Shown: positions 63,648 to 64,000 of the stretch, piece after piece
Layout: the number at the start of each line of letters is the position of its first letter
How positions within the stretch are numbered: the first letter of the stretch is position 1
NCBI GenBank assembly: GCA_963675055.2
Contig: CAXXJE010000002.1
Span: 1 to 64,000, forward strand
Length of the DNA: 64,000 bases
Source of the DNA: PGYT01 sp963675055
GTDB lineage: Bacteria > Bacteroidota > Ignavibacteria > Ignavibacteriales > Melioribacteraceae
Direction of reading: 5' to 3'
Made by a program: the position numbers and the translations under genes
Notes under the pieces: generated by a model
Databases searched by the model: none
What the model saw: the letters and a program-made list of their open reading frames with translations, nothing else
What the model was told of the DNA's origin: nothing

Positions 63648-64000
63648 ATGAAGAAATTATCAGTACTAATTTTTCTGGTATTTACTGTTACAACCTTTGC
63701 TCAAAAGTTCGAAGGATTGGCTCTTACTCCCCCGATGGGGTGGAACAGCTGGAATAAGTTCGCCTGTAATGTCGATGAGAATCTTATACGGAATATTGCG
63801 GATGCAATGGCCGAAAACGGAATGAAGGAAGCAGGTTATGAGTATATTATTATTGATGACTGCTGGCATGGAGAAAGGGACAGCCTCGGATTTATTCAGC
63901 CTAATCCAGAACACTTTCCTTCAGGAATGAAAGCTCTCGCAGATTATATTCACTCCAAAGGATTGAAATTCGGCATTTATTCTGACGCCGGGTGGAGAAC
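63648..64000 (+). CDS. GH27 alpha-galactosidase, exported, cut by window end
   Basis: The frame from ATG 63648 (GAGG upstream) runs past the end of the window. It has a signal peptide (about 1-19, ending TFAQ), then ALTPPMGWNSWNKFACNV and YIIIDDCWHGERD, the two N-terminal signatures of GH27, followed by HSKGLKFGIYSDAGWRT. The nucleophile region lies beyond the window. GH27 enzymes remove terminal alpha-galactose (some act on beta-L-arabinopyranose), which fits the sugar theme of the window. Confidence 0.9.
   Translation, partial: MKKLSVLIFLVFTVTTFAQKFEGLALTPPMGWNSWNKFACNVDENLIRNIADAMAENGMKEAGYEYIIIDDCWHGERDSLGFIQPNPEHFPSGMKALADYIHSKGLKFGIYSDAGWR

Overview
The window looks like chromosome from a free-living, AT-leaning member of the Ignavibacteria/Melioribacter side of the Bacteroidota-Chlorobiota superphylum. 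This is an inference. It rests on type IX secretion (T9SS) type A tails of the YPNPFNP type on two secreted proteins (10980-12812 and 25435-26598), a sensor kinase with a two-component-regulator propeller, many lipoproteins and sensor kinases, and a clear taste for plant polysaccharides. There are no tRNA or rRNA genes, no CRISPR array, no phage and no insertion sequence that I can recognise.

Layout. 1-3372: a GH13 amylase-like gene broken by three frameshifts, lspA, and a GH51 arabinofuranosidase broken by one frameshift. 3585-8435: a propeller-type sensor kinase and glycyl-tRNA synthetase (apparently with a non-canonical start and a strong terminator). 8592-10879: an ECF sigma / anti-sigma / lipoprotein operon. 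10980-19594: mostly minus strand; a T9SS-exported M14 carboxypeptidase, prfA, a family 2 glycosyltransferase, miaA, and a cNMP/GAF histidine-kinase-like protein without its phospho-acceptor histidine. 20010-25140: a second ECF sigma/anti-sigma pair and carAB.

25435-36655 is a sugar-utilisation region: an exported SMP-30-like lactonase, a GNAT acetyltransferase, a GH105-like unsaturated glycuronyl hydrolase, then the likely operon galM(lipoprotein)-araB-araD-araA-galM(cytosolic)-SSS symporter. This covers uptake of L-arabinose and its conversion to D-xylulose-5-phosphate. Together with the broken GH51 and the GH27 gene cut by the window end (63648 onward), it points to growth on arabinan, pectin or arabinogalactan side chains.

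36692-48294: a GMC oxidoreductase; a small lipoprotein / PAS kinase / NtrC-type regulator operon followed by an unusually structured intergenic region with a near-consensus sigma-54 promoter in front of a small exported protein; two orphan small proteins; a TlpA-like thioredoxin; a kinase remnant ending in an inverted pair of 38-bp palindromic repeats; and a DsbD/redoxin pair. 48333-50663 encodes a soluble chemoreceptor fused to a [FeFe]-hydrogenase-like sensor. 52091-58725 is the most unusual region: a GntR-type DNA-binding domain fused to a PP2C/SpoIIE phosphatase, a second GntR regulator, one ABC ATPase, five tandem related membrane proteins and a Yip1-family protein, preceded by a multi-arm inverted repeat. 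The window ends with an ArnT-like glycosyltransferase, a PAP2 phosphatase, an 800-base gene-free stretch, a porin-like barrel and the start of a GH27 alpha-galactosidase.
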